Shown piece by piece: positions 36,804 to 46,800 of a DNA stretch of 64,000 nt (the stretch's first letter is position 1; each line of letters begins with the position of its first letter). The notes beneath the pieces were generated by a model, which saw only the letters and a list, made by a program, of their open reading frames with translations, made no database searches and was not told the origin of the DNA. Source of the stretch: Synechococcus sp. UW105 (GTDB taxonomy: Bacteria > Cyanobacteriota > Cyanobacteriia > PCC-6307 > Cyanobiaceae); contig NZ_UCNN01000001.1 in the NCBI RefSeq assembly GCF_900473935.1, positions 25,614 through 89,613 on the forward strand, in the 5' to 3' direction. The position numbers were made by a program, and so were the translations under genes.

Positions 36804-37354
36804 GGGCCCTCCTGCGGTGTGGTGACTCGCAGGCCCCCGGGTCGGTCTGGTTCGAGCACGGAGCTGAGGTCGAGCATCTCGACACGCCAGCGGCCGCGGT
36901 CGGAGACTTGAATCGCCATCCTCTGCCCATCCGGGGCCAGACTGACCCGAACCGGATCCCGGTTGCCAGGTGGCCTGAGGGGATGGGCTCTGCCGGTGAC
37001 GCGGTCTTCGACCAGTGCCATGCGCCGATTGCCCCGTTGGGTGATCACTGCCAGATAACGACCGTTCCAGCTCAGGGACGGGGAGCTGTGGGGCTGCTGG
37101 CGGTTGAGGTGCCGTAGTGGAAGTCGCTGGCCGCTGCGCAGATCACGCAGCTCCACGGTGGGGCGGCCTCGTTGTTCAACGATGACAGCGAGGATGTTGC
37201 CGTTGCCGCTGATGGCCGGATCCTGCTGCTGGCGGTCCACGGATGCCCCAGGCGCTCGACGGGCATTCGGGCTGCACCCCAGCATGAGCAGGGAAACAGT
37301 TGCAGCGATCAAGCTGTATTCAGCGACGCGGGCGATCGGAGGCAGGCGACGCAT
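36800..37354 (-). CDS. TolB-like beta-propeller lipoprotein, first of a tandem pair
   Basis: This 184-residue lipoprotein has the lipobox LLMLGC and PD40-type repeats: DPAISGNGNILAVIVEQRGRPTVELRDL, HSSPSLSWNGRYLAVITQRGNRRMALVED and RVSLAPDGQRMAIQVSDRGRWRVEMLDL. The last repeat matches the last repeat of the next gene (GDGRTLAVQISRSGRWDV), showing that the two arose by duplication. They overlap by 4 bp and form an operon. I cannot assign a partner; TolA/TolQ/Pal genes are not in the window. Confidence 0.82.
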   Translation of the reverse strand: MRRLPPIARVAEYSLIAATVSLLMLGCSPNARRAPGASVDRQQQDPAISGNGNILAVIVEQRGRPTVELRDLRSGQRLPLRHLNRQQPHSSPSLSWNGRYLAVITQRGNRRMALVEDRVTGRAHPLRPPGNRDPVRVSLAPDGQRMAIQVSDRGRWRVEMLDLSSVLEPDRPGGLRVTTPQEGP

Positions 37355-37376
37355 GGGCCCTTAGCTGGAATGGGCT

Positions 37377-38390
37377 TCAGTCGTCGAACCTGGAGCTGTT
37401 GTCGCGCGGGCGAGAACTGCGAGGTGCCGGGCGACCGGAGGCTGTTCCGGTGTTCTCGGGCCGGTTCGAGCCAGGACGTGCCTGACTTCCTGTTTGGGGA
37501 CTCGGTCGAGATGAGCCTGGGCTTGTTGTGGAGCGTGGACCGCGCTTGGAGGGTGAAAAGGCAGCGTCTTCAGGGCCTTGGCGCAGCGGAGTGCCTTGGG
37601 GGATTCCAGCTTGGCTTGAGGTGGTGGGAGGGGTCTCGCTGGAGCGGCCTCTGGAGGGGCTGCCAGGTCGTTCCCTTGGGTTGCGATCGTCGTTGCTCGC
37701 AGCGCTATCGGCGCGCGCAGCACTGGGGCGGGTGCCCCGCCGTTGATCCTGTCGTTGGGTGCGGCGGGATCCGAAGTTAGAGCGGGAGTCGCTGTCTTCA
37801 TCGCGTCGCCCGAAACGGGCCATGCGCCGCTGTTGCTCACTGCGTTCGTCCCAACCGTCTGCCGAGTCGTCACGACCACGGCGACGGCTGGCAGCCTGCT
37901 CGGGAATCGCAGCTCGAGACTGACGCTGTGGACGGTAGAAGTCTCGCTCTCCCTCCTGGCTGTAGTCGTCACCAGAGGCACCCTGAAACCGTCGGCGCAG
38001 GGGTTCTGGTTCTGTGTCGTCGAAGCGGTCATAGGGCGAATCCCACCCTCCGTTTAGGCCTCCAGCAGGGCCAGGCCCTGGGGCGGGTTCATCGTCAAAG
38101 TAGGCCGAACGCCTTGCTTGCTCGACGGAGACGCCGCGGAGACGCACGCTTTCGAAGGCGAAGAATCCTGTTGAGGCCGAGAGTAAAAAAACGCCGAACT
38201 GCAAGATCGGGTCAAGACGCCAGCTTTGCGTCAGCAGAATCCCGCCGCAGAGCAAGCCAACCGCGGAGAAGAACACGTCATAATCCCTAGCCAGCGCAGG
38301 CTTGAAGCTGCGCATGAAGTAGAGAAGTGCTCCTCCAACGGCAAGTGCAATTCCGCACAGACTGCCGAAATTGAGGCTTGCATTAAACAT
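37377..38390 (-). CDS. ycf66: Ycf66 family membrane protein with long charged tail
   Basis: The first about 90 residues are the Ycf66 domain: LNFGSLCGIALAVGGALLYFMRSF, RDYDVFFSAVGLLCGGILLTQSWRLDPILQFGVFLLSASTGFFAFESVRLRG, with four hydrophobic segments. The remaining 240 residues are a low-complexity tail rich in Arg, Ser, Asp, Gln and Pro. Ycf66 is conserved in cyanobacteria and some plastids, with unknown function, and commonly sits beside psbX as it does here (64 bp downstream). The repetitive tail resembles that of the PRC-barrel protein at 42.5 kb in composition. Confidence 0.9.
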   Translation of the reverse strand: MFNASLNFGSLCGIALAVGGALLYFMRSFKPALARDYDVFFSAVGLLCGGILLTQSWRLDPILQFGVFLLSASTGFFAFESVRLRGVSVEQARRSAYFDDEPAPGPGPAGGLNGGWDSPYDRFDDTEPEPLRRRFQGASGDDYSQEGERDFYRPQRQSRAAIPEQAASRRRGRDDSADGWDERSEQQRRMARFGRRDEDSDSRSNFGSRRTQRQDQRRGTRPSAARADSAASNDDRNPRERPGSPSRGRSSETPPTTSSQAGIPQGTPLRQGPEDAAFSPSKRGPRSTTSPGSSRPSPQTGSQARPGSNRPENTGTASGRPAPRSSRPRDNSSRFDD

Positions 38391-38454
38391 TCCGGTCCCC
38401 CGATCTCCTTAGTTTACGAGTGGGGACCAGGGGTAGGGGGAAGAACTGAGCGCT

Positions 38455-38577
38455 TCAGAGCTTGCGGTCAAGCTGGTCGGTCTGGCTCAGCAGAAACAGG
38501 CCGATGCTGACCGGGATGACCACGATCACGGTGCCCCACAAGAGGCTGCTCAGAAAGTTGGCGAGGGAGGGGGTCAT
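38455..38577 (-). CDS. psbX: Photosystem II reaction centre protein X
   Basis: This 40-residue single-helix protein (MTPSLANFLSSLLWGTVIVV then IPVSIGLFLLSQTDQLDRKL) is PsbX, which binds near cytochrome b559 and influences quinone exchange at the QB site. The length and the SLLWG...VIP pattern are typical. It is the promoter-proximal gene of a probable psbX-ycf66 operon. The upstream extension of the frame to 38703 overlaps the divergent YggT gene and is not used. Confidence 0.95.
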   Translation of the reverse strand: MTPSLANFLSSLLWGTVIVVIPVSIGLFLLSQTDQLDRKL

Positions 38578-38619
38578 GTCGAGCCGGAATGGATGGCCAG
38601 GATCCGGAGATCCTAGGGA

Positions 38620-38985
38620 TTGTTGGTGTCTTTCTACGATGCAGGCTCGGATGCTTTGAGCTTTGTGACGCCAACCCTCGTTGCGGTTCTGCCGGTTGTG
38701 CACCTGATGCTGGGCTTGCTGCTGATGGTCTGGACCCTCTGCTTCCTGGTGCGCATCGTGCTCACTTGGTACCCCCAGGTGGATCTCAGGGCAGGCTTCT
38801 GGCCCCTGGTTGCGATTCCCACCGAGCCCTTGCTGGCCTCAACCCGCCGCCTGATCGCACCGATCGGAGGGGTGGATGTCACCCCGGTGATCTGGGTGGG
38901 CGTGATCAGCCTTGTGCGCGAACTGTTGGTGGGCCAACAGGGTCTGCTGTCCCAGCTGTTAATCCGCAGCGCCATGGTGGGTTAA
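38620..38985 (+). CDS. YggT family (Ycf19-like) membrane protein
   Basis: The protein has two hydrophobic helix pairs (LPVVHLMLGLLLMVWTLCFLVRIVLTWYP and a C-terminal LGV-rich segment) and the family loop PTEPLLASTRRLIAPIGGVDVTPVIWVG. YggT proteins are linked to thylakoid organisation, cell division or osmotic stress in different organisms. The start is uncertain: TTG at 38620 or GTG at 38623. It is divergent from psbX with only 42 bp between the two start codons, so the promoters overlap. Confidence 0.88.
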   Translation: MLVSFYDAGSDALSFVTPTLVAVLPVVHLMLGLLLMVWTLCFLVRIVLTWYPQVDLRAGFWPLVAIPTEPLLASTRRLIAPIGGVDVTPVIWVGVISLVRELLVGQQGLLSQLLIRSAMVG

Positions 38986-39027
38986 GAGGCTGCCTCCCCA
39001 CCCCCTGTCGTCTGAGCTCAATGCTGC

Positions 39028-40371
39028 TTAGAGCATGTCCTGCTCGACGAACTTCGTGTGCACATCACCGTTCTGAAATTCGGGGCGATCGAGCAGGCGG
39101 AGGTGGAATTCCACGGTCGTTGGGATGCCGGTGATGGCACATTCATTCAGTGCGCGTCGCATGCGCTTGAGGGCGCTCTCACGGTCTGGAGCCCAGATGA
39201 TCAGCTTGCCGATCAGGGAGTCGTAAAAGGGTGGGATGTCGTAGCCGGTGTAAACGTGGCTGTCGACACGGATGCCAGGGCCACCGGGTGGGAGCCAGCC
39301 GGTGATCTTGCCGGGAGCAGGCCTGAAGTTGTGGGAGGCATCCTCTGCATTGATGCGGCATTCGATCGCGTGGCCACGCAGCTGGATGTCGTTCTGGCTG
39401 ACGCTGATCGTCTCACCGCCGGCGATCCGTAGTTGTTCAGCGATCAGGTCGATGCCCGTCACCATTTCGGTGACAGGGTGCTCGACCTGAATGCGGGTGT
39501 TCATCTCCATGAAGTAGAAACCGCCGCCGCGATCGAGCAGAAATTCAACGGTGCCTGCGCCTTCGTATTGAATGCTGCGGGCTGCGGCCACGGCCGCTTC
39601 GCCCATCCGTAGGCGTAGTTCGGGGTCAAGAGCAGGGCTGGGTGCTTCTTCCAGCAGCTTCTGGTGACGGCGCTGAATCGAGCAATCCCGCTCACCCAGG
39701 TGCACCACATTGCCGTGGCGATCGGCCAGCACCTGCACTTCCACGTGCCTTGGGCGGTCGATGAACTTCTCCATGTAGAGACCAGGGTTGCCGAAGGCGG
39801 CTTCCGCTTCGCCTTGGGCGGCCTTGAACAGGGTATGGAGTTGGTCCGGACCTGGAACCAGGCGCATGCCACGGCCACCGCCCCCTGCCGTGGCCTTGAT
39901 CATCACCGGGTAACCCATCTCTTCTGCCAGGGTTGCCGCTTCTTCGGGGCTGGCGAGAAGCCCTTCACTGCCAGGCACGGTGGGGACGCCCACCTGCTGC
40001 ATCGTGCTCTTGGCCGTGGCTTTATCACCCATCGAGCGGATCGCATGGGGTGACGGGCCGACAAAGGTGATGCCGTGGTCGCGGCACATTTCGGCGAACC
40101 GGTCGTTCTCAGCCAGAAAGCCGTATCCAGGGTGAATGGCATCCACACCGCGAGACGTCGCTGCAGCCAGGATGTTTGGGATATTCAGATAGCTCTTGCT
40201 GCTGGCGGCTTCGCCGACGCAAACAGCTTCATCGGCCAACTGCACATGCAGGGCGTTGCGATCCACAGTGCTGTAGACGGCCACTGTGGCGATCCCCAGC
40301 TCTCTGCAGCTCCTGATGATTCGGAGCGCAATTTCGCCGCGGTTGGCGATCAGCACCTTGCCGATGGGCAT
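39028..40371 (-). CDS. accC: Acetyl-CoA carboxylase, biotin carboxylase subunit
   Basis: AccC carboxylates the biotin of BCCP, the first step of fatty acid synthesis. The sequence starts [20 protein letters not shown] and contains the ATP-grasp glycine loop [11 protein letters not shown], the [16 protein letters not shown] active-site strand and [14 protein letters not shown]. Its 447-residue length is normal. I use the ATG at 40371 (MPIGK) rather than the upstream frame start at 40389. It is unlinked to accA/B/D, as common in cyanobacteria. Confidence 0.97.
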   Translation of the reverse strand: MPIGKVLIANRGEIALRIIRSCRELGIATVAVYSTVDRNALHVQLADEAVCVGEAASSKSYLNIPNILAAATSRGVDAIHPGYGFLAENDRFAEMCRDHGITFVGPSPHAIRSMGDKATAKSTMQQVGVPTVPGSEGLLASPEEAATLAEEMGYPVMIKATAGGGGRGMRLVPGPDQLHTLFKAAQGEAEAAFGNPGLYMEKFIDRPRHVEVQVLADRHGNVVHLGERDCSIQRRHQKLLEEAPSPALDPELRLRMGEAAVAAARSIQYEGAGTVEFLLDRGGGFYFMEMNTRIQVEHPVTEMVTGIDLIAEQLRIAGGETISVSQNDIQLRGHAIECRINAEDASHNFRPAPGKITGWLPPGGPGIRVDSHVYTGYDIPPFYDSLIGKLIIWAPDRESALKRMRRALNECAITGIPTTVEFHLRLLDRPEFQNGDVHTKFVEQDML

Positions 40372-40528
40372 CCCGCAGTTTCCAGTCAAGGGCGGATCGT
40401 ATCAGCGCTCACGCTTCTGGAGAAGAATCCGTTGCGTTGGAGGCCCTTGCCAGCACGCTTGGCAGGGACATGGACCATGGCCCGGTATGATCCATCCTCG
40501 ACGAGATCCGAGCGGTCACGTCAGCCAC

Positions 40529-40610
40529 GCGGATGTGGTGGAATTGGTAGACACGCACGTTTGAGGGGCGTGTGGCTTCGGCCTTGCGAGTTCAAGTCTC
40601 GCCATCCGCA
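40529..40610 (+). tRNA. tRNA-Leu (anticodon GAG)
   Basis: The cloverleaf is clear: 7-bp acceptor stem GCGGATG (40529-40535) with CATCCGC (40603-40609), A discriminator, D-arm GTGGAATTGGTAGAC, anticodon stem CACGT/GCGTG with loop TTGAGGG (anticodon GAG), a long variable arm typical of class II tRNA-Leu and T-loop TTCAAGT. The CCA end is not encoded. The gene lies between accC (divergent) and the LpxB-like gene. Confidence 0.95.
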
Positions 40611-40685
40611 CTTTTATCTTCATGATCTGATCGGATCCAGGTCGGTTCCGAGCCTGGGTTCCACCCAAGCTTTCCATGAGGGTTG

Positions 40686-41993
40686 ATGCCTGTTGAACAG
40701 CCTTCTGGCATTGGTCAGGAGTTCCCGCCCAACCTATCCATCGTGTTCGTTTCGAACGGCCCGGGGGAGCTGGCGACCTGGGTTCGTCCTCTAGCGGAAC
40801 AGTTGCACCGCACACTTCAGCTGCGTCCACGCGCTCCTCAGTCGCTGATCAGTCTGCGGTTGGTGCTTGTGCCCTGTCCGAATGCGACAGGTGAGGAGGC
40901 TGAGGCCGCTGCCCGCTGGGGCCAGTTTGATCGCATTACGCCCGCTCGTGGCTTCTGGCCCTTGCTGTTGAATCCCCGCCGGGAAGGCCCCTGGGCGGCT
41001 CAGGGAGTGGTGGTGTTTCTCGGTGGTGATCAGTTCTGGAGTGTGTTGCTGTCTGCTCGGCTTGGCTATCGCCACATCACCTACGCCGAGTGGGTGGCGC
41101 GATGGCCTCGCTGGAACGACCGCCTGGCGGCGATGGCGCCGGCAGTGCGTGAACAGTTGCCGCGTCGGTTCCGTTCCCGCTGCACGGTGGTTGGCGATCT
41201 GATGGCGGATCTTTCAAGCCATGCTCGGGACCAGTCCCCCCTGCCGCAGGGAGATTGGGTGGCGTTGTTGCCAGGATCTAAGCCCGCCAAGCTTTCAGTG
41301 GGAATGCCGTTTCTTCTGGAGGTCGCTGATCGTCTGGTGCCGTTGCACCCTGGCTGCCGCTTCTTGATGCCCGTCGCGCCCACGACCTCGTTGGCGGCTC
41401 TGCAGCGCTTCGCCGGCGCGCGCAATCCGATCGCAAGCTTCTATGGCTCGGGGATTGCATCCATCGAGCCGGCCAGCGATGGATCGCCTTGGCGACGGCT
41501 CATCACCATTGCGGGAACGGAAATTCACCTCCAGGAGGAGCCCCCCGCCCATGGGCCCCTGAGTCAATGCTCGTTGGCTCTCACGACTGTTGGCGCCAAT
41601 ACTGCTGAGCTGGGGGCCCTAGGGGTGCCGATGATCGTGATCGTGCCCACCCAGCATCTTGGTGTGATGCAGGCTTGGGATGGCTGGATGGGACTGCTTG
41701 CCCGTCTGCCTGGACTGCGCTGGTGCATTGGCGCGCTTCTGAGTGCCTGGCGTCTGCGTCAACATGGTTTTTTGGCCTGGCCGAATATCTCTGCCGGTCG
41801 GGCCGTGGTGCCCGAACGGGTTGGCGCGATTCGACCGGAGGCGATCGCCGTGGAGGCGGCCGACTGGCTGTCGTCGCCTGAGCGGTTGCAGGGCCAACGG
41901 GATGATCTCCGCCTCCTACGGGGCCAGCCCGGTGCAGTGGCGGCTTTGGCGGAAGAGGTAAGGGCTCTGCTGCCAAAGGCTCTGTGTGACTAG
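40686..41993 (+). CDS. LpxB-like glycosyltransferase of the GT-B type
   Basis: This 435-residue protein resembles the lipid-A-disaccharide synthase superfamily but is not LpxB proper. Its N-terminus VFVSNGPGELATWVRPLAEQL and the C-terminal LALTTVGANTAELGALGVPMIVIVP, with a Glu in the nucleotide-sugar-binding region, are the visible hallmarks. The acceptor is unknown; in picocyanobacteria such proteins are annotated as LpxB-related glycosyltransferases. The ATG at 40686 directly follows an in-frame TTG. The gene ends 25 bp before msrB on the same strand. Confidence 0.78.
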   Translation: MPVEQPSGIGQEFPPNLSIVFVSNGPGELATWVRPLAEQLHRTLQLRPRAPQSLISLRLVLVPCPNATGEEAEAAARWGQFDRITPARGFWPLLLNPRREGPWAAQGVVVFLGGDQFWSVLLSARLGYRHITYAEWVARWPRWNDRLAAMAPAVREQLPRRFRSRCTVVGDLMADLSSHARDQSPLPQGDWVALLPGSKPAKLSVGMPFLLEVADRLVPLHPGCRFLMPVAPTTSLAALQRFAGARNPIASFYGSGIASIEPASDGSPWRRLITIAGTEIHLQEEPPAHGPLSQCSLALTTVGANTAELGALGVPMIVIVPTQHLGVMQAWDGWMGLLARLPGLRWCIGALLSAWRLRQHGFLAWPNISAGRAVVPERVGAIRPEAIAVEAADWLSSPERLQGQRDDLRLLRGQPGAVAALAEEVRALLPKALCD

Positions 41994-42018
41994 CGTGAGG
42001 CTCGAATGAAACGCCGCT

Positions 42019-42447
42019 ATGACCGCCAGTTCTGGCCTGCCCCTCGATGCTCAAGACAGGGTTCAGCGCAGCGAGGCGGAATGGAAGGCCGAGCTCACAC
42101 CTGAACAGTTTCAGGTGGCGCGCAAAGGTGGCACCGAGCGCGCGTTCACTGGTGCCTATTGGGACAACAAGGCAACGGGGATGTACCACTGTGTTTGCTG
42201 CGGTGCTCCGCTATTCAGTTCCGACACCAAGTTCGATTCGGGCACTGGCTGGCCCAGTTTCTGGGATGGTGCCAGTCCTGCGGCCATCACCACCAAGACC
42301 GATGTCAGTCATGGGATGGTGCGGACCGAAATCAACTGCTCTCGTTGTGACGCCCATCTCGGCCACGTGTTTAGCGATGGCCCCACGCCGACGGGTCAGC
42401 GGTATTGCGTGAACAGTGCTTCGCTCCGATTTGAGCAGAAGGGCTGA
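42019..42447 (+). CDS. msrB: Peptide-methionine (R)-S-oxide reductase
   Basis: MsrB repairs Met-R-sulfoxide with thioredoxin as the donor. Zinc-binding cysteines are present (YHCVCCG and CSRC, about residues 58-61 and 107-110), followed by DAHLGHVFSDGPTPTGQRYCVNSASLRF with the catalytic Cys130. The GTGWPSFWDG motif is also typical. Length of 142 residues is normal. It ends 20 bp from the convergent PRC-barrel gene. Confidence 0.96.
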   Translation: MTASSGLPLDAQDRVQRSEAEWKAELTPEQFQVARKGGTERAFTGAYWDNKATGMYHCVCCGAPLFSSDTKFDSGTGWPSFWDGASPAAITTKTDVSHGMVRTEINCSRCDAHLGHVFSDGPTPTGQRYCVNSASLRFEQKG

Positions 42448-42467
42448 CCCGTCCTGCTCACAAGCAT

Positions 42468-43706
42468 TCACCAGGGGTCGTCTAGGTCGTTGCGATTGGG
42501 TAAGGGCTCCCGGTCGCTCCGGCTTGCATAGGCCTCATCGGCTTCGAGTGGTTCCACATCCAGGGGATCTTCTGGCGGTTGGACCGCTCGACGGGCAGCA
42601 GGCCTTGGACGCGCTTCAAAGCGGTCAACCTCCATCCCAACTTCAGGATCAGGGTTCATCGCAACAGCATCATCCCAAGGTTGGGGATCAGCGGCGTAAC
42701 GCTCAGGTGGCTCGTTTCGATCCCTTGGGAATCGCTCACGCTCAAACCGTTCATCGCCGTAGCTATCGGCGTTGTCATCAGGAGCTGCGTTGGAGGTATC
42801 GCGATAGCGATCCTGTCCATACCGTTCCTGATCGCTATAGGCCTGGCGACGGTCGTCGTCCTGGCTGTCATACGAATCGCGGCGGCTGTATGCGTCCCGT
42901 TCAGGCAGGTCGTCCATATAGCGACGCTGGCTCTGCTGCTCGCTGCGTCGATCCTCCACTTCGACGTATTCCAGCTCCTCTTCAGGGGCGAAGCTGGCGC
43001 TTTCTGAGGCCTGCAGTTGTTTCTGCTGCTCTGCCGCCGGCTGTCCTGAGCTGAGCTGGTTCTCGACCGGCACCACATTGACCCGGTAGCGCTCTCGCTC
43101 CTGTTCTTCCCAGCTCGGTCCGCCAACGCCAAGTTTCTCTAAAACGCCGCTGTTGAGTTGCTTCAGTTTGTCTTCTGCGCCCTCGTAAACAATGATGCGA
43201 TCAGGGCCGCTGCTGACGATTTCATCAACCGGGATTTCCCAGGTGCTGAGCACACCCTCGCCAAGGAGAGGCACTCCTAGGGCTCCCATCACCAACGTGC
43301 TGAGTTCGCCGGTTTCGATGTCGAACGAGAAGCCGAGCACCCGGCCGAGGACACTGCCGGATTCAGTGATGACTTGGCAGTTGATCACCCGGCTGTAGCG
43401 CTCAGGTGAGAACGTTTCGCTGAGCGAATCGATTGAATCCACCAGGATCACATCACCCACCTGGCGAATGCGCTCGAGGCGCATCCAGCGAGGCAGACCG
43501 GGGAGGAAGCGGGTGAGGGGGTTGTCGCGCAGGCCCAGGGCCACTACCTCACGACCATCGATATCAACGATCACTTCTCCGACCACGCCGAGGCGGCGGC
43601 CGGTGTCGCGGGTGATCACCTGGGTTCCCATTAGTTCGGAACGGAGCCACAGCCTGTCGCTGGGCACCGTTTCGAGAGGATCGTTAGGGGTTGGGGTCGA
43701 GGTCAA
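42468..43706 (-). CDS. PRC-barrel domain protein with long repetitive acidic tail
   Basis: Two PRC-barrel domains form the N-terminal 180 residues: LWLRSELMGTQVITRDTGRRLGVVGEVIVDIDG and INCQVITESGSVLGRVLGFSFDIETGELSTL. The tail (about residues 200-412) is low-complexity, with many Arg, Asp, Ser, Tyr and Gln in irregular RxxYDxxxx units (for example RDAYSRRDSYDSQDDDRRQAY), probably disordered. PRC barrels occur in photosynthetic reaction-centre H subunits and RimM. This cyanobacterial protein's role is not known. A TTG start at 43706 is used; a GTG at 43667 is possible. Confidence 0.85.
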   Translation of the reverse strand: MTSTPTPNDPLETVPSDRLWLRSELMGTQVITRDTGRRLGVVGEVIVDIDGREVVALGLRDNPLTRFLPGLPRWMRLERIRQVGDVILVDSIDSLSETFSPERYSRVINCQVITESGSVLGRVLGFSFDIETGELSTLVMGALGVPLLGEGVLSTWEIPVDEIVSSGPDRIIVYEGAEDKLKQLNSGVLEKLGVGGPSWEEQERERYRVNVVPVENQLSSGQPAAEQQKQLQASESASFAPEEELEYVEVEDRRSEQQSQRRYMDDLPERDAYSRRDSYDSQDDDRRQAYSDQERYGQDRYRDTSNAAPDDNADSYGDERFERERFPRDRNEPPERYAADPQPWDDAVAMNPDPEVGMEVDRFEARPRPAARRAVQPPEDPLDVEPLEADEAYASRSDREPLPNRNDLDDPW

Positions 43707-43821
43707 ATTCAGGCCTCAGCCGTGGCAATTCGGACCATTTTGGCGTAGTGAGCTCGCATTGACTGTTTGTGTCAGAGGGTGCCTGTACTCCTGTCCTGGC
43801 AGGGTTGGCGGTCGGTGAGGT

Positions 43822-46800
43822 TCAGGCTGCGTCGGGAAGGCCCACCACCTGGGTGTGGGCGCCGCGGGCCTGGGTGACGCCGATGGTGCGTAGAGAGGCT
43901 CCAATCATTGGCCGGCGGTGACTGACCACCAGGAACTGGGCATCTTCGGCTTGGCGTGCGATCAGCGCGGCTAGACGCTCCACATTGACTCCATCAAGGA
44001 AGCTGTCGACTTCATCGAGCGCGTAGAAGGGCGAAGGCCGGAACCGCTGCAGAGCAAAGAGAAAGCTGAGGGCGGTCAGCGATTTTTCCCCTCCAGACAT
44101 GGAGGCCAGCCGTCGCACTGATTTGCCTTTCGGATGCGCGACCAGAGTCAGCCCGCCCTCGAGGGGGTCAGAGGCGTTATCGAGCTGCAGATGGCCATCA
44201 CCTTCGGAGAGGCTGGCGAAAATCTCACGGAAGTGACCATCCACCGCCTGGAAGGCCTCCATGAAGGCTTCTTGGCGCAGGGTGGCCACGGTCTCGATGC
44301 GAAGCAGCAATTCTTCCCGTTCCTGGCTGAGCACTTCCAGTCGTTCGCAGAGGTCGCCCAGGCGTGTCTCCAGCTCTTGCAGTTCCTCAAGGGCGAGCAT
44401 GTTCACCGGTTCGAGTGCTTCCATGCGCTTCTGCAGCTCCTGCAGCGAGGCCTGAAGGGCTTCCAGCCCTCCGTCACGCACCTCCGCCGGGATCTCTGGG
44501 CGAGGGTCGGGCAGGGTCTGGCTCAGTTCTTGGAGGCGGATGCCGCCGCTGCGGATCTGTTCTGCAATGGTCTCCCGCTCTTCGCGTAGACGCTCCAGTT
44601 CCCAACGGGCTTGCTGCAGTTTCTGGCGCTGGTCGGCCACGATCGCTTCGGCCTCATCGCGTGCACGCCGTTGCTCTCCGAAGGCGGTTTGCAGCTCCTT
44701 TTGTTCGGCTTCCAGAGTGCTTTTACGGCTGGACAGCTGCTGCTGTTGCTCTCGCCACTCGCCATGGGCCTTGGTCAGTGCTTCCACTGCGTCCTTGAGG
44801 CGGGTTTCCTCTGCCTCCAGCGACTGTTGCTGATCGCCCAGGCGTTCCATGGCTAATTCGCGCTGGCGTTGCTCCTCCACCAGGGCGTCTTTGTTGTTCC
44901 GTGCTGACAGCAGCGTGGCGTCCGCTGCTTCCAGATCGCTCTGCAGTTGTTGCCAGGCTTCCATGTCACCTTCGGCCTGGGCATTGCGCTCTTGGCCGGT
45001 GAGCTGGTTGAGCTCGTCTTCTAGAGGGTTGAGAGCTGTACTCAGAGCCTCGAGGCGCTCGCGGCCGCTGTGTGCGCCGCTGCGCAGGCTGTCAAGACGC
45101 TGATTGCGCTGCCTGCAGCGTTCCATCAGCGGGCCATGGGCCCGACGGGCAGCGCTGCGTTCGGCGTCCAGACCGGCCTGGCGCTGTTCCAGTTGTCGCA
45201 GCCTCGGGCGTGCCGCTTCCAGCTGGTCGACGAGTCGCTGCTCTTCTCGCCGGCAGGCCAGGAGGGTTTCCCCCAACTCGAGCAGGCGACGACGTAAGGG
45301 CTCGGCTTCATCGCTGTCTTGGCTGGTGCCAAAACTCAGGCCGCTGCTGCGCTGAGAGAAGCTGCCGCCTGTCATTGCACCACTCTTTTCCAGCAATTCC
45401 CCTTCCAGGGTCACGGCACGGTGACGGCCCAGCTGTTGACGGGCCGTGTGCAGATCACTGAACACCTGGGTGTCTCCGAAGACATAGGCGAACACATCGC
45501 CATAGATCGGCTCGAAGCGCACCAGGTCGACGGCGCGTCCGATCAGCCCACCAGAGGCGGCACCATCGGGGCGTCGGCCCCTTGCCATGGCTGCACCACC
45601 ACCGCCACCGGCGGCGCGGATCTTGTTGAGCGGCAGAAAGGTGAGGCGGCCGGCACGGCGGCTTTTGAGCAGCTCGATCGCCCGGGCAGCGATCCGGTCG
45701 TCATCAACGACCACCTGGCCAAGCCTGGCCCCTGCGGCGACTTCCAGGGCAAGGCGGTGGAGCTCTTCGACTTCGCCGAGCTGGGCCACAGGTCCATGAA
45801 TGCCATCAAGCCCGGCTTCCAGCAGCAGGCGAAGGGCGCCGGTGCCCCGGCTTTCCTGCAGGGCTTCGCGGCGACTTTCCAGCTTGGCGATGTCGCGTTC
45901 AAGGCGGCTCTGCTCCTGTTCAAGCCTTGAACGGGTGCGTTGCTGCACCGCTACGGACTCGACCAGTTGCTGGACCTCTGCCTTGCCATCCTCTAGCGAT
46001 TGCAGCAGGGTCTGCCATTCCGCTTCCAGCTTGGTGAGGGCCTCTTGCACTTGCTGGTCTTCAGAGCCGTCTTGCTTCAGCTCCTCCTCAAGTTCATGCA
46101 GGCGTTCCTGGTCTTGTACAAGCCGAGCCTTGAGCTGTTGCTGCTCTTGCTGCAGGGGTGTGATCTGCGCCTGAAGGTCCAGCCGGCGGCTGCTGCGCTG
46201 ACGTTGCTCTTCCATCCAGGTGCCGGAGCGGCCGGCTACATCCCCGAGGCGGCGGCGTGAGACCTCGACGGCCGCTTCGGCTTGATGGCAGGCTTGCTCC
46301 GCTGCTTTTAAGGCATCACTGTCTGCATTCGTCTGCAGTGACTGGGAGTTGTCCTGCAGGGCGCGACGACGATTTGTTAGGTCATGGCGTTGGCCTTGGA
46401 GTTTTTCTCCCTCCTGCTTGTGCTGCACCGACTGGCGCTCCAGCTCTCGGGCCTGGCTCTCCAGGCCCGCCAGTTCTGCTTGCACCGCCAGAAGTTTGTC
46501 TTCGCCTAGGTCTTTGACCTTCTCCTGCAGCTGTTGGAGATGGGCTGCGGCTTCGCACAGGGTGGTTTCGCCTGTTTTCAGGGCTTCGTGATCGCGCACC
46601 TCCTGGTCTCCCAGGGAGCGGTGACGCTCCTGCAGCTGCGCCAGGGCTTGTTTCGCGGCCTCATAGGCCAAGACCAGTTCTTGCTGGCGACCCTCCTGCA
46701 TCTGGGTGCGTAGGGCTTGGTAGGTGCGTGCCTTGGCGCAGTCCTTCTCAAGGCGTTGGCGTGCGCTGTGCAGTTCCTGCTCCACGATCCGGCAGCGCTC

